64,000 bases of DNA from Frankia sp. AiPa1 (GCF_023243075.1 NZ_JALKFZ020000125.1:1-64000); one strand, 5' to 3'. Shown: positions 49,806 to 59,740, numbered from the stretch's first letter. Numbers and translations: made by a program. Notes: generated from the letters alone by a model not told the origin.

Positions 49806-50252
49806 ATGGCGCGACTGGGTGAACTGGAACGCTCGGTCATGGACGTGTTGTGGTCCAGCGACGGGTGGTTGACGGCTCGTGAAGTAGCCGCCCGGCTCGA
49901 CCACGAGCGCGATCTCGCGTACACCACCGTGCTGACCGTTCTCGAGAGGCTCGAACGCAAGGGTTTCGTGCGCCGGCAGCGGGCCGCGCGGGCCCACCGC
50001 TACGCGGCCGCCGACAGCCGGGAGGCCGTCGTCGCCGAAGCGATGATGGAGGCGCTCGGCACGGCGGATGACCGGGGTTCGGCCCTCGTCCGCTTCGTCG
50101 GGTCCGTCTCCGCCGAGGAGGCGGAGATTCTCCGGCGGGCGCTGGAAGCTGATCCCCTGAGCGTGGTCCCGCCGACGGCGGAGCCCATCGGGACCAGCCC
50201 GACGCCAGGTGCTGCCGAGGGCCGCGACGTGGGCTCAACCACCCCGAAGTAA
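49806..50252 (+). CDS. BlaI/MecI/CopY-family repressor
   Basis: This 148-residue protein has the BlaI winged helix at residues 1-80 (LGELERSVMDVLW, YTTVLTVLERLERKGFVRRQ) and a helical dimerisation part (RFVGSVSAEEAEILRRAL). Such repressors release DNA when cleaved or when a ligand is sensed. The M56-type peptidase gene follows 31 bases later. The same pair (Rv1846c-Rv1845c) is known in Mycobacterium tuberculosis, where BlaI also controls respiratory genes. Matching operators here suggest control of itself and cydAB. Confidence 0.93.
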   Translation: MARLGELERSVMDVLWSSDGWLTAREVAARLDHERDLAYTTVLTVLERLERKGFVRRQRAARAHRYAAADSREAVVAEAMMEALGTADDRGSALVRFVGSVSAEEAEILRRALEADPLSVVPPTAEPIGTSPTPGAAEGRDVGSTTPK

Positions 50253-50283
50253 ACAGTTCAGCTTCGGCCGGTGCGGGGGTAGC

Positions 50284-51312
50284 GTGGCGCGAGATATGAC
50301 GATCGCGGCACTCCTCGCCTTGTTCGCGGGCGTACTGGCCTGGCCGGTACCACGCCTGCTGGCTGCCGCGCGTTGGCCGCACCGATGCCCGCGGTCGGCG
50401 ATCATGCTCTGGCAGGCGATCGGGCTGGCCGGTGGCGTCTCAGCCCTGCTGGCGGCCATCGCGTTCACCGTCTCGCCACTGGCCAGCCGCACCCCGTCCG
50501 CGATCGCCGACCATGTCACCAACGTCGCCGCGGGCGAGCCGCTCGCGGGGCTGCGCTGGACCAACCTCGTCGGGCTCGCGCTCGCCACGGCGCTCGCCGG
50601 CCGGCTGTTCGGTGTGCTCGGCGCCTCCACGGCTGCCACTCTGCGCGAACGTCATCGGCACCGGCATCTCGTCGACCTGGCCGGCCGCCGGCACCGCCGC
50701 CATGGCCATCCGGCATCCTGTTGCCTGTGTGAGCATCGCGATCGGGCCGGCATCGGGCTGCGGATCCTCGATCACCCGGTCGCGGTCGCGTACTGCGTAC
50801 CAGGGGTGCGTCAGGCCCGGGTCGTGGTGTCCCGCGGCCTGCTCAACACCCTGGACGCAGCCGAGCTCGACGCGGTGCTCGCCCACGAGGCGGCGCACGT
50901 CGCCGGCCGGCACGACCTGGTGATCCAGCCGTTCGTCGCCTGGGAACGCACCTTCCCGTTCCTGCGACCGGCCCGGGAGGCCACGGCGGCCGTCTCGCTG
51001 CTCGTCGAGATGCTCGCCGACGACGCGGCTGGGCGGCAGACCAGTCGGCACACGCTGGCCCGCGCCCTGGCCCGCATCGGCGTCACCCGGACGCCGGTAC
51101 CCGCCGGCGCGCTGGGCGTTCTCGGCCATCCGATCAGTTCCAGCGTCGGGCCGGTCGGGGTCAGCTCGTCCCGTGGGGTCACCAACCCGGTGGTCTCCCG
51201 GATCGCCCGGCTACTCGACCCGCCGCGGGTGCGCTGGTGGCAGCCGCTCGCCGGCTACCTCGCCGCACTCGTGGTGCTCGCGACCCCATCGCTGATCGTT
51301 CTGATCGGCTGA
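50284..51312 (+). CDS. M56/M48-type membrane metallopeptidase
   Basis: This peptidase of about 342 residues has several N-terminal membrane helices, a HEAAH zinc motif (LAHEAAHVAGRHD), a downstream Glu (VEMLADDAAG) and a C-terminal helix. It lacks a penicillin-binding sensor domain, unlike classic BlaR1. It is paired with the BlaI-like repressor and may cleave it or set its activity. The GTG at 50284 has GGGGG five bases upstream; ATG 50296 is an alternative. Confidence 0.88.
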   Translation: MARDMTIAALLALFAGVLAWPVPRLLAAARWPHRCPRSAIMLWQAIGLAGGVSALLAAIAFTVSPLASRTPSAIADHVTNVAAGEPLAGLRWTNLVGLALATALAGRLFGVLGASTAATLRERHRHRHLVDLAGRRHRRHGHPASCCLCEHRDRAGIGLRILDHPVAVAYCVPGVRQARVVVSRGLLNTLDAAELDAVLAHEAAHVAGRHDLVIQPFVAWERTFPFLRPAREATAAVSLLVEMLADDAAGRQTSRHTLARALARIGVTRTPVPAGALGVLGHPISSSVGPVGVSSSRGVTNPVVSRIARLLDPPRVRWWQPLAGYLAALVVLATPSLIVLIG

Positions 51313-51364
51313 CTTGCCGAGACAGGCTCACGACATCCGAACGACCCATTTCGGAGGCGGTGTG

Positions 51365-54187
51365 ATGGCCGATCAGAATACGGCAGCCCTGGACGAACGA
51401 GACTCGGATCCGGGCGCCTTCGCCGGCGGCGTCTCCACCGATGCGCGGCACGCCGCCGTGCGCGCCGGGGTGCGCCGCCTCGGTGACCTGCTCGGGCAGG
51501 CACTGACCCGCCACGAGGGCGCCGAGACGCTCGCGCTGGTCGAGCAGGTGCGGGCACTGGCCCGCAGGCCCGACAACGGCACCGAACTCGCCCGCCTGCT
51601 GGCGACGGTGGACGACCCGACGGCCATCGTGCTGGCCCGGGCTTTCACCGCCTACTTCCAGCTCGCCAACATCACCGAGCAGCTCTACCGGTCCCGGGAG
51701 CTGTCCGACCGGGCCCAGGGCCCGCTGGCCGAGACGTTCGGGCGGATGAGCGAGGCGCTGGAGGCGGGCCTGCTCGACCGGGAGCTCGTCGGCTCCATCG
51801 CCGGGCGCCTGGAGCTGCGTCCGGTGTTCACCGCGCATCCGACCGAGGCCAGCCGCCGTTCGGTGCTCGACACGTTGCGCCGCATCGCGGACCTGCTGGA
51901 CGCCGACAGCCCGGATGTCGGCGCGCCCCGCCCCGCGGACCGCGACCGGCTCGGCCGCCGGCTCGCCGAGATGGTCGACGTCCTGTGGCAGACCGACGAG
52001 CTGCGGGTGGAACGACCCAAGCCCGCCGATGAGGCCCGCTCCGCGGCCTACTACCTGGAGCTGATCGCCACCGAGGTGCTGCCCGACCTGCTCGAGGAGC
52101 TGGAGCTCGCTTTCGCCCGGGTGGGGATCCGGCTGCCGGACGACGCCCGGCCGCTGCGGTTCGGCTCCTGGGCGGGCGGCGACCGCGACGGAAATCCCAA
52201 CGTCACCCCCATGGTCACCCTCGAGGTGCTCACCCTCCAGCACGAGTTCGGCATCCGTCTGCTCACCTCGTCCGTCGAGCAGCTGATCAAGGAGCTCACC
52301 GCGTCGACGCGGGTGGTGGGCGTCAACGACGAGCTGCTCGTCTCCCTGGCCGCCGACCGCGAGTCGCTCCCTGAGGTGTACGACCGGTTCGTCCGCCTCA
52401 ACGCGGCGGAGCCATACCGGCTCAAGTGCAGCTACATCCTGGCCCGGCTCGCGGCGACCCGGGAGCGCCTGGCCGCCGGCCGCCCGCACGTCGCGGGGCG
52501 CGACTACGCGGGCCTGGCCGAGGTCCTCGGCGATCTGACGGTGATGCGCACCTCGCTCGCGGCGAAGGACGGCGGCCTCGTCGCCGACGGTCCCCTGCTC
52601 CGGGTCATCCGCACCGCCACCGCGATGGGCCTGGCGCTCGCCACCCTGGACATCCGCGAGCACGCGGACAAGCACCACGGCGCGCTCGGCGCCGTCTACG
52701 ACCTGCTCGGCGAGCTGGACGTGCCCTATGCCCAGCTCGACCGGGCCGGGCGGCGCGCCCTGCTCTCCGGTGAGCTCGCGAAGCGCCGCCCGCTGCTGGG
52801 CAGCGCGCCGCCGCCGCTGCCCCCGCAGGCGCTCGGCGCGCTCGAGCTGATGCGCACGATCCGGGTCGCGCTCGACCGGTTCGGCGGCGACGTCATCGAG
52901 AGCTACATCGTCTCGATGACCCGGGACGTCGACGACGTCCTCGCCGTGGCCGTGCTCGCGCGGGAGGCGGGGCTGGTCGGGGTGGGGCTGGCCGGGCAGC
53001 CGGCCTGGGCCCGCATCGGGTTCGTCCCGCTGTTCGAGACCGTGACGGAGCTGCGGTCCGCGGGGGGGCTGCTGGACGGGATGCTGTCCGACCCGTCGTA
53101 CCGGGCACTCGTCGGCGCGCGCGGGGACGTGCAGGAGGTCATGCTCGGCTATTCGGACTCGTCCAAGGATGCCGGGATCACCGCTTCCCAGTGGGAAATC
53201 CACAAGGCCCAGCGGGAGCTGCGTGACGTGGCGCGGCGCCACGGCGTCGTGCTGCGGCTGTTCCACGGCCGCGGCGGCTCGGTCGGCCGCGGCGGCGGCC
53301 CGAGCGGTGAGGCGATCATGGCCCAGCCGTTCGGCACCCTGGACGGCACGATCAAGGTGACCGAGCAGGGCGAAGTCATCTCGGACAAATACACCCTGCC
53401 GCAGCTCGCCCGGCACAACCTCGAGACCGCCCTGTCGGCGGTCGTGGAGGCCTCGATCCTGCACCGGTCGTCCCGGCTCTCCCCGGCGGTGCTCGCCGGC
53501 TGGGACGCCACGATGCAGGCCGTCGCCGACTCCGCCCGACACACCTACCAGGCGTTCGTCGGCGACCCGGCGCTGGTGCCGTTCTTCCTCGCCGCCACCC
53601 CGGTGGAGGAACTCGGCAACCTCAACATCGGCTCCCGGCCGTCGCGGCGGCCCGGTGGGTCTGGTGGCCTCGCCGACCTGCGGGCCATCCCCTGGGTGTT
53701 CGGCTGGACGCAGTCCCGGATCATCCTGCCCGGCTGGTTCGGGGTGGGCACCGGCCTTGCCGCCGCGCGCGCCGCGGGTGCCAGCGACACGCTGGCCGAG
53801 ATGTACCGGTCGTGGCACTTCTTCCGCACGTTCCTCGGCAATGTCCAGATGACGTTGGCCAAGTCCGACCTCGCCATCGCGCAGCGCTATGTCGCCACCC
53901 TGGCCGGCGGCTCCGGCGAAGCCATCTTCGCGACGATCCGGGCCGAGCATGCCCGGACCGTCCATGAGGTCCTGGCGGTCACCGGGCAGCGGGAGCTGCT
54001 GGAACACGCGCCCACACTGCGGCACACCCTCGAGGTCCGCGACGCCTACCTCGCGCCGCTGCACGCGCTGCAGATCTCGTTGCTGGCCCGCGCCCGCGCC
54101 GCCGGTCCGCACGCCGATCCCCAGCTTCGCCGCGCCCTGCTGCTCACCATCAACGGCATCGCTGCCGGGCTCCGCAACACCGGCTGA
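51365..54187 (+). CDS. ppc: Phosphoenolpyruvate carboxylase
   Basis: This 940-residue enzyme carboxylates PEP to oxaloacetate to refill the TCA cycle. The catalytic His block VFTAHPTEASRRSVLD, the loop GYSDSSKDAGITASQWE, FHGRGGSVGRGGGP and the C-terminal ending GIAAGLRNTG are all intact. The ATG at 51365 has GGAGG 8 bases upstream. It begins about 50 bases after the M56 gene and could be read from its own promoter. Confidence 0.98.
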   Translation: MADQNTAALDERDSDPGAFAGGVSTDARHAAVRAGVRRLGDLLGQALTRHEGAETLALVEQVRALARRPDNGTELARLLATVDDPTAIVLARAFTAYFQLANITEQLYRSRELSDRAQGPLAETFGRMSEALEAGLLDRELVGSIAGRLELRPVFTAHPTEASRRSVLDTLRRIADLLDADSPDVGAPRPADRDRLGRRLAEMVDVLWQTDELRVERPKPADEARSAAYYLELIATEVLPDLLEELELAFARVGIRLPDDARPLRFGSWAGGDRDGNPNVTPMVTLEVLTLQHEFGIRLLTSSVEQLIKELTASTRVVGVNDELLVSLAADRESLPEVYDRFVRLNAAEPYRLKCSYILARLAATRERLAAGRPHVAGRDYAGLAEVLGDLTVMRTSLAAKDGGLVADGPLLRVIRTATAMGLALATLDIREHADKHHGALGAVYDLLGELDVPYAQLDRAGRRALLSGELAKRRPLLGSAPPPLPPQALGALELMRTIRVALDRFGGDVIESYIVSMTRDVDDVLAVAVLAREAGLVGVGLAGQPAWARIGFVPLFETVTELRSAGGLLDGMLSDPSYRALVGARGDVQEVMLGYSDSSKDAGITASQWEIHKAQRELRDVARRHGVVLRLFHGRGGSVGRGGGPSGEAIMAQPFGTLDGTIKVTEQGEVISDKYTLPQLARHNLETALSAVVEASILHRSSRLSPAVLAGWDATMQAVADSARHTYQAFVGDPALVPFFLAATPVEELGNLNIGSRPSRRPGGSGGLADLRAIPWVFGWTQSRIILPGWFGVGTGLAAARAAGASDTLAEMYRSWHFFRTFLGNVQMTLAKSDLAIAQRYVATLAGGSGEAIFATIRAEHARTVHEVLAVTGQRELLEHAPTLRHTLEVRDAYLAPLHALQISLLARARAAGPHADPQLRRALLLTINGIAAGLRNTG

Positions 54188-54371
54188 GCCCTGAATCCAC
54201 GTCACGCTGGGTACCTGGCGCTTTCACCGACGGCGCGAGCGGGTATGTCACGGGTTCAGAGCGACAAGGGCGACCGGAGAGGAGCACGGCCCGGCCCGGC
54301 GGAGCGCGAGCCGAGAAGGGGGTCCATCACGTTATGTCAGGATACTTTCCGACAGGTCGCTGTCCTGCTGA

Positions 54372-54412
54372 CGGTCCGTGCAGATAATCGCAGCGAGCGC
54401 CAGCACGGACCG
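54372..54412. other. 10-bp inverted repeat hairpin downstream of ppc
   Basis: CGGTCCGTGC and its perfect complement GCACGGACCG flank a 21-base loop, 185 bases after ppc. There is no T tract, so it may be a terminator, an RNA structure or a protein site. The rest of 54188-54592 shows no gene; degenerate direct repeats of CAGGTAAC-GGCTCA type lie at 54500-54545. Confidence 0.6.
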
Positions 54413-54592
54413 CCTGTAACGGATAGTTAACACGAGATTGATGTCGAGAAAACAGACATGCGTCAACGTGGAGCAACGCGTTCGATCCGGCTTCGCACGC
54501 AGGCTCAGCAGGTAACAGGCTCACAGGTAACGGGCTCAGCAGAAAACTGCGCCGGACCGACCGAAACGACCAACCGGCAGGTGGTGGACGCC

Positions 54593-54775
54593 ATGGAGAC
54601 GATCGTCAAGATTGCGGCTTCAATCGACGACATTCCCACCGTCGAGGAAACCGACGCGATGCTGGACGAGCTGCGACGCTGTCCGCGCGATCCGGCGACC
54701 CTCAAAATGATCGACGAGCTGCTCGAGATCCGGATGCTACTCGGCGCGGCCTACGAGACCACCCGCGCCGAGTAG
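54593..54775 (+). CDS. Small hypothetical acidic protein, 60 aa
   Basis: I do not recognise this 60-residue acidic, helical protein (METIVKIAASIDDIPTVEET ... LEIRMLLGAAYETTRAE). The frame stays open further upstream, but that part reads through repeated noncoding DNA. A GGCAGGTGG sequence lies about 10 bases before the ATG. It converges on the CsbD-like gene. Confidence 0.55.
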   Translation: METIVKIAASIDDIPTVEETDAMLDELRRCPRDPATLKMIDELLEIRMLLGAAYETTRAE

Positions 54776-54788
54776 CCGGACGAGCTTC

Positions 54789-55091
54789 TTACTGCTGCGA
54801 GCCAAACGGCTGGTTGCGCTGGCTCTGGCTGCCCTGCGAGGCGCCGAAACGCTCGCCCTGACCGGCGCCCTGGTCGGCACCGACGCCGACCAGCTCTCGC
54901 AGGCGGTTCTCGACGTACCGCTCGCTGTGGTGCGTGCGGTCCGCAATGCGGGCGACCAGGTCGTTAACGCTGGTCGCGTTGTCGACGTCCGAGGCGCTGA
55001 CCTGTCCGAACTGGTCGAGAATGCGGTAACGAAGCTGCTGCCAATTCTGCCGGAGGTGCTGCTCGATCTGCTGCTCCTGCTGCTGGGCCAT
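54789..55091 (-). CDS. CsbD/YjbJ-like small stress protein
   Basis: This 100-residue hydrophilic protein starts MAQQQEQQIEQHLRQNWQQL. The order NWQQL...ILDQFG...DV...LVARI...E resembles CsbD/YjbJ general stress proteins (NWxQxKGK ... LxxxIxxxYG ... ExE), but the match is loose. The tail is Gln/Ser/Gly-rich. An in-frame GTG six codons earlier could also be used. Confidence 0.6.
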   Translation of the reverse strand: MAQQQEQQIEQHLRQNWQQLRYRILDQFGQVSASDVDNATSVNDLVARIADRTHHSERYVENRLRELVGVGADQGAGQGERFGASQGSQSQRNQPFGSQQ

Positions 55092-55399
55092 TCCTGGGAT
55101 CCTCTCCACTGATGTTCAGGGACTGCGCTGGGCGCGCGGCGAGAGGTTACCGCGATGTATTCGGTCGCCGTCAAGCTGGGGCGCCAACAGGCATGTATCC
55201 GGCTTTTAGCGAATGCAGGATTTTCCCTGCGTGCCGGACATCCGACATCGATCGCGATCCCCGCACACTATTCCGCGCGCACCGGAAAGTGCGATTCTCC
55301 CGCCGGCTGCCCATTTTCGGTGGGAGGCACACGAACGACCGCCGGAACCATAATGCCGGCGCGGGCGCGAGCGCATATCACCGCGCCCTCGGCCATGCC

Positions 55400-55540
55400 G
55401 GTCGCCGAGGCCGAGCCCGCCGTCATGACGGCGCCGGCGACACGACGGGCGTGGTCGATCGCCTCGATCGACAGGTCGACTCCGGTGACCCGATGACCAC
55501 GCGCGGCCAGCGCAAGGCTGTGCGGACGAGATGTGCTCGC
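55400..55540 (-). pseudogene. Fragment of a SAM-dependent methyltransferase gene
   Basis: On the minus strand a short segment reads SLALAARGHRVTGVDLSIEA then IDHARRVAG, the motif I-II region of class I methyltransferases. The Gly-rich loop before it is out of frame and the rest of the domain is absent on both sides. It is a decayed fragment in a 650-base stretch (55092-55743) that holds no other gene. Confidence 0.6.
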
Positions 55541-55743
55541 CAGCCGACAGGCCGACCGGTCTACCGATGACCCGGGTGGCAACCCGGGCCAGGCACGAGG
55601 CATCCTCCAGAGCAGGCCGCCGGCGACCACCGACGGAAACAACCAGCACGCTAGGCGACCAGGGTCCACCCATCTGGCCCACCGTATTCTGGGCAGCCAG
55701 CGAGTTTCTGGACAGATCGAGCCAGACCGGGAGGACGTCGGCG

Positions 55744-57399
55744 GTGGAGGCTCTACGGCCCGACGATCCTGAGTCGATCGGTGACTACCGGCTGCTGGCC
55801 CGGCTCGGGGCCGGTGGCATGGGCCGGGTCTACCTCGGGCGCAGCAGCGGCGGGCGGACGGTAGCCATCAAGGTCATCCGGGCCGAGTTCGCCGAGGAAC
55901 CCCAGTTCCGCTACCGGTTCCGGCGGGAGGTGGACGCCGCCCGCCGCGTCGCAGGGATGTGGACGGCTCCGGTGCTCGACGCCGACCCGGACGCCGAGCA
56001 GCCGTGGCTGGTGACCACCTTCGTCCCGGGCCCGTCGTTGCACGACGCGGTGCGGGAGCACGGCCCCCTCCCAGTCGGGACCGTGCGGGCGCTCGGCGCG
56101 GGCCTGGCCGAGGCACTCATGGCGGTGCACGGCGCGGGCCTCGTCCACCGTGATCTGAAACCGTCCAACGTGCTGCTGAGCCTGGACGGTCCGAAGGTGA
56201 TCGACTTCGGCATCTCCCGGGCCGTCGACGCGACCGTCCTCACTCACACCGGCGCGGCGGTCGGCTCGCCGGCCTACATGGCACCGGAACAGATCGGCAC
56301 CGGCGAGATCGGACCGGCCACCGATGTCTTCGCGCTCGGCATCGTCCTCGCCTATGCCGCGACCGGCGAGCCGCCGTTTCGCGCGCCGAGCCTGCCGGCG
56401 CTGATGTACGCGATCCTGTCTCACGAGCCGGATCTGTCCCAGGTACCCGATGAGCTCGCTGACCTGGTCGCCCGCTGCCTGCATAAGGATCCCGGCCAGC
56501 GGCCGGCTCCGGCGCAGGTGCTGGCCCGCTTGGCGCCTGCCACCCCGGCCGCAGGCGGAGCGGCAGCGTTGGTGGCCGCCGGCTGGTTACCTCCGGACCT
56601 GGTCACGGCCCTGAGCCGCAGCGCGCTCGCCCTCCTCGATCTCGACGCCCCGACCCGTAGCCAGCCCGTGCCGTCCACGTTCGTCGTCCACTCCCCCCCG
56701 GGCAGCCTCCCTGCACCACCCCCAATGCCGGTCGCCGCGCCGTCGCCATCGCAGCCGCGGTCGCGCCGGACTGGTCTGGCGTTCGCCGGTGCAACGGTCC
56801 CGGTCCTGGCGCTGGTATTGACGATCTTACTCATCGGCCTCCGATCCGGCGACCATGACAGAACAGCGGGCGCCGGTGCGAGCGCCACCTCAGGCACCTC
56901 CGGGTCTGATCGCTTCGTGGTCTCGGGCCCGGCCTCGCCGCCCCGGTCGACCCCGGGATCCGCGGCAACCGCACCTGGCGACTCGGGTGGCACGTCCCGT
57001 ACGGGTGAGGACGCCGTCCCGGACGCCTACCTGGGAACCTGGCAGGGCGTGATCAGCGACAGCTCCAGCCTGTCGCAGAATGTGAATATGACGGTGCGCG
57101 CCGGACGCATCGGCGAGACGATCGTCCATTCGGAGGTCAGCACCGACGCCTTTGTCGCCACCACCGGGCAGAAGGTGACCTGCCTCTCCGACATGCGCCT
57201 GACCTCGGCATCGGACGGGATCACCCTGGTGGACGTCCCGGGCAGCGGCGGCACCAGCGAGCCGACCCTGCTGGGCCTGCCCCTGTGCACCCACGGCGGC
57301 CAGGTGACGTTGCAGGTGCAGCCTGGCGGCACGGTGCGCTACACCTCCGCGATCCCCGGAACCGCGAATCCCACCGGGATCCTGGCCCGAACCCGCTGA
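55744..57399 (+). CDS. Transmembrane Ser/Thr protein kinase (PknB type)
   Basis: This 551-residue Hanks-type kinase has its catalytic domain at about 10-265: LGAGGMGRVYLG, VAIKVI (catalytic Lys), HRDLKPSN, DFGISR and GSPAYMAPE. A Pro/Ala linker follows, then one membrane helix near 345-365 (VPVLALVLTILLIGL). The extracellular C-terminal domain of about 140 residues (YLGTWQGVISD ... two Cys) is not PASTA; it may be a sensor. The GTG at 55744 has GGGAGGA upstream and the open frame before it is not gene-like. No substrate gene is adjacent. Confidence 0.93.
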   Translation: MEALRPDDPESIGDYRLLARLGAGGMGRVYLGRSSGGRTVAIKVIRAEFAEEPQFRYRFRREVDAARRVAGMWTAPVLDADPDAEQPWLVTTFVPGPSLHDAVREHGPLPVGTVRALGAGLAEALMAVHGAGLVHRDLKPSNVLLSLDGPKVIDFGISRAVDATVLTHTGAAVGSPAYMAPEQIGTGEIGPATDVFALGIVLAYAATGEPPFRAPSLPALMYAILSHEPDLSQVPDELADLVARCLHKDPGQRPAPAQVLARLAPATPAAGGAAALVAAGWLPPDLVTALSRSALALLDLDAPTRSQPVPSTFVVHSPPGSLPAPPPMPVAAPSPSQPRSRRTGLAFAGATVPVLALVLTILLIGLRSGDHDRTAGAGASATSGTSGSDRFVVSGPASPPRSTPGSAATAPGDSGGTSRTGEDAVPDAYLGTWQGVISDSSSLSQNVNMTVRAGRIGETIVHSEVSTDAFVATTGQKVTCLSDMRLTSASDGITLVDVPGSGGTSEPTLLGLPLCTHGGQVTLQVQPGGTVRYTSAIPGTANPTGILARTR

Positions 57400-57404
57400 G
57401 GATC

Positions 57405-59099
57405 TCAGCTCGCCCGGCCGCCGACCCGATGCTCCGGGCCGCGCACAGCGTCAGTCAGAGCGGCGGCGTCGGCGCGGGCGGCCTCGATGCCGGAGACGGT
57501 GCGCAGCGGGATCTCACGCACGAAGAAGGCGAGAACCAGGCCGATCACGACCACAGCCGCGCCGACGATGAAGACCAGGCCCATCGCGTCCGAGAATCCG
57601 ACCATGAACGGGTGGGTCAGGGTCTTCTCGATCGACTGCAGGAAGGCGGTGTCGTTCAGCGAGGTGCTGGACGTGATCTGGCGGAGCTGGTCGGGATGCG
57701 CGGCCGCGGCGGCGGCGAACCCAGGGTCACCGGCTGCGGTCTGGTAGGCGTCACTGATCTTCGCGGGAGCACCGCCGAACAGGATCGACAGGAACACCGC
57801 CGTGCCCAGTGTGCCGCCCATCTGGCGGAAGAACGTGCCGGACGCGGTCGCCACGCCGATGTCCCGCGGTGACACGGCGTTCTGCATCGCCAGCTGGATG
57901 GTCTGCATGTTCAGGCCGAGCCCGACGCCGAACATGAGCATGTACACGTCGGCCTTCCACAGCGGGGTGTCCGCGCCAAGGAACGAGAGCAGCACAAGGG
58001 CCGCGACCAGCAGGAAGCTCCCGACGATCGGGAACTTGCGGTAGTGCCCGGTCCGCGACGTCCACCGCCCGGCGGCCAGGGAGGCGCCCATCATGCCGAG
58101 CATCAGCGGCAGCATCAGCAGACCCGCGCGGGTCGGCGACGCCCCCTTGACGATCTGCAGGTAGAGCGGAATGGCGGCCAGCCCGCCGAACATACCGATG
58201 CCGAGAACCATGCTGATCGCGGAGCCGAGCGAGAAGGTGCGGTTACGAAACAGCCGCAGCGGGATCAGGGCGTCGTCGCCCATCCGCCGTTCGGCGAGCA
58301 GGAAGGCGACCAGGCCGACCGCACCGAGCACGAAACAGCCCAGCGACCAGGCCGACGTCCAGCCCCATTCCCGGCCCCGCTCGGCCACCAGCAGCAGCGG
58401 GACGACGGCGGTCACGATCGCGACGGTGCCCCATGAGTCGATGCGCACCTGCTGCGCCCGCCGGGTCGGCATGCGCAGGACCCGATTGACGACGATCAGC
58501 GCGACGATACCGATCGGGACATTGATCCAGAAGATCCACCGCCAGCCGGCGATGCCGAGAATCGCGTCCTGGCCGGAGAAGAATCCGCCGACGAGCGGGC
58601 CGAGCACGCTGGAGGTGGCGAACGTCGCCATGAAGTACCCCATGTACCGGGGGCGCTCCTGCGGCGAGAGGATGTCCGCGGTGATCGCCATGGCGACCGA
58701 GACCAGGCCGCCAGCGCCCAGCCCCTGCAGGGCACGGAACCCGGCCAGCATGTACATGTCGGTCGCCAGTCCGCACAGCGCCGAACCCGACACGAAGATC
58801 GAGATGGCGATCATGAAGAGCTGCTTGCGGCCGAAGATGTCGGAGAGCTTCCCGTACAGCGGCGTCGTGATCGTCGAGGTGATCAGGAAGGCGGTGGTGA
58901 CCCACGCCTGGGCTGACAGGCCGTGCAGGTCGTCGCCGATGCGGCGGATCGAGGTGCTCACCACGGTCTGGTCGAGCGCCGCGAGGAACATGCCGAGCAG
59001 CAGCGCAGTGATGATCGCCAGAATCTGCCGGTGGGTGAGCGGCCCGGTGGGTGCCGGGGTGGTCCTGGTGCCGGCGCGGCCGGCTGTTCGCATGGTCAT
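57405..59099 (-). CDS. MFS drug exporter, DHA2/EmrB-QacA type
   Basis: This 564-residue exporter has about 14 membrane helices, as expected for the DHA2 family. It shows LDQTVVSTSIRRI near helix 1, the loop GKLSDIFGRKQLF between helices 2 and 3, and a long hydrophilic segment near residue 450. It should export a toxic compound using the proton gradient. Its ATG overlaps the MarR gene stop (ATGA), so both form one operon repressed by that regulator. Confidence 0.95.
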   Translation of the reverse strand: MTMRTAGRAGTRTTPAPTGPLTHRQILAIITALLLGMFLAALDQTVVSTSIRRIGDDLHGLSAQAWVTTAFLITSTITTPLYGKLSDIFGRKQLFMIAISIFVSGSALCGLATDMYMLAGFRALQGLGAGGLVSVAMAITADILSPQERPRYMGYFMATFATSSVLGPLVGGFFSGQDAILGIAGWRWIFWINVPIGIVALIVVNRVLRMPTRRAQQVRIDSWGTVAIVTAVVPLLLVAERGREWGWTSAWSLGCFVLGAVGLVAFLLAERRMGDDALIPLRLFRNRTFSLGSAISMVLGIGMFGGLAAIPLYLQIVKGASPTRAGLLMLPLMLGMMGASLAAGRWTSRTGHYRKFPIVGSFLLVAALVLLSFLGADTPLWKADVYMLMFGVGLGLNMQTIQLAMQNAVSPRDIGVATASGTFFRQMGGTLGTAVFLSILFGGAPAKISDAYQTAAGDPGFAAAAAAHPDQLRQITSSTSLNDTAFLQSIEKTLTHPFMVGFSDAMGLVFIVGAAVVVIGLVLAFFVREIPLRTVSGIEAARADAAALTDAVRGPEHRVGGRAS

Positions 59100-59593
59100 C
59101 TGCCGCCGTCCATGAGTCGGGTCTCGATCTCGTCGTCCAACCGGTGTAGCAGGGTGGCCAGGGTCTCGACGTCCTCGGTGCTCCAGCCGGCGAGGAGGCC
59201 GGCATAGCGTTCGGCGCGCATGCGCACGTGGTCCTGATAGGCCCGCTCGCCCGCCTCGGTCACCGCCAGGACCACGGCCCGGCGATCGTCAGGATCCGGG
59301 CGGCGCTCGACGTAACCGTCGCGGACCAGCCCGGCCACCTGCCGGCTGACCGTGGACGGGTCGGACTGAACCGCGGTCGCGAGCGCGCCGAGCCGCATCG
59401 GGCCGCCACCGGCCAGATATGTGATCAGAATCTGGGACGCCTGCTCCACGTCCTCGCGGGCCTTGCGGAGGATCTGACCGCGGGCCCGCCCCAAAGTCCG
59501 CTGTAGCCGGGCGACCCCTTCGGCGAGCTGGGCGATTCGCTGATCCCGTCGCCCCGGGTCCGCTCGATCCTCCCGGGAACTTGTTTGCAGCAT
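59096..59593 (-). CDS. MarR-family regulator of the MFS exporter
   Basis: This 165-residue MarR protein has the winged helix at about 60-120 (MRLGALATAVQSDPSTVSRQ, then VERRPDPDDRRAVVLAVTEAG, with the DxR wing motif) and flanking dimer helices. ATG 59593 lies inside a palindrome that is probably its own operator. An earlier in-frame start at 59614 is less likely because it lies upstream of that site. It is co-transcribed with the exporter. Confidence 0.93.
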   Translation of the reverse strand: MLQTSSREDRADPGRRDQRIAQLAEGVARLQRTLGRARGQILRKAREDVEQASQILITYLAGGGPMRLGALATAVQSDPSTVSRQVAGLVRDGYVERRPDPDDRRAVVLAVTEAGERAYQDHVRMRAERYAGLLAGWSTEDVETLATLLHRLDDEIETRLMDGGR

Positions 59594-59598
59594 ACAAG
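59580..59598. promoter_or_regulatory. Candidate MarR operator over the marR start codon
   Basis: CTTGTTTGCAGCATACAAG is an imperfect palindrome (CTTGT-N-TGC-N-GCA-N-ACAAG), the typical size of a MarR site. It overlaps the start codon, where binding would block transcription of the marR-MFS operon. Confidence 0.65.
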
Positions 59599-59740
59599 TA
59601 TTAAGCCACGGCACGGACGGCGCATGCCCACATTCGCGGGTGTCCTACAGCACAACCGGTGGCATGTGAGCCAGGCCATGCGGACACGCCTCCGACGAGT
59701 GGACACATCCCGCCACCAGGAGCTATCAGGCCAAAGGGAG

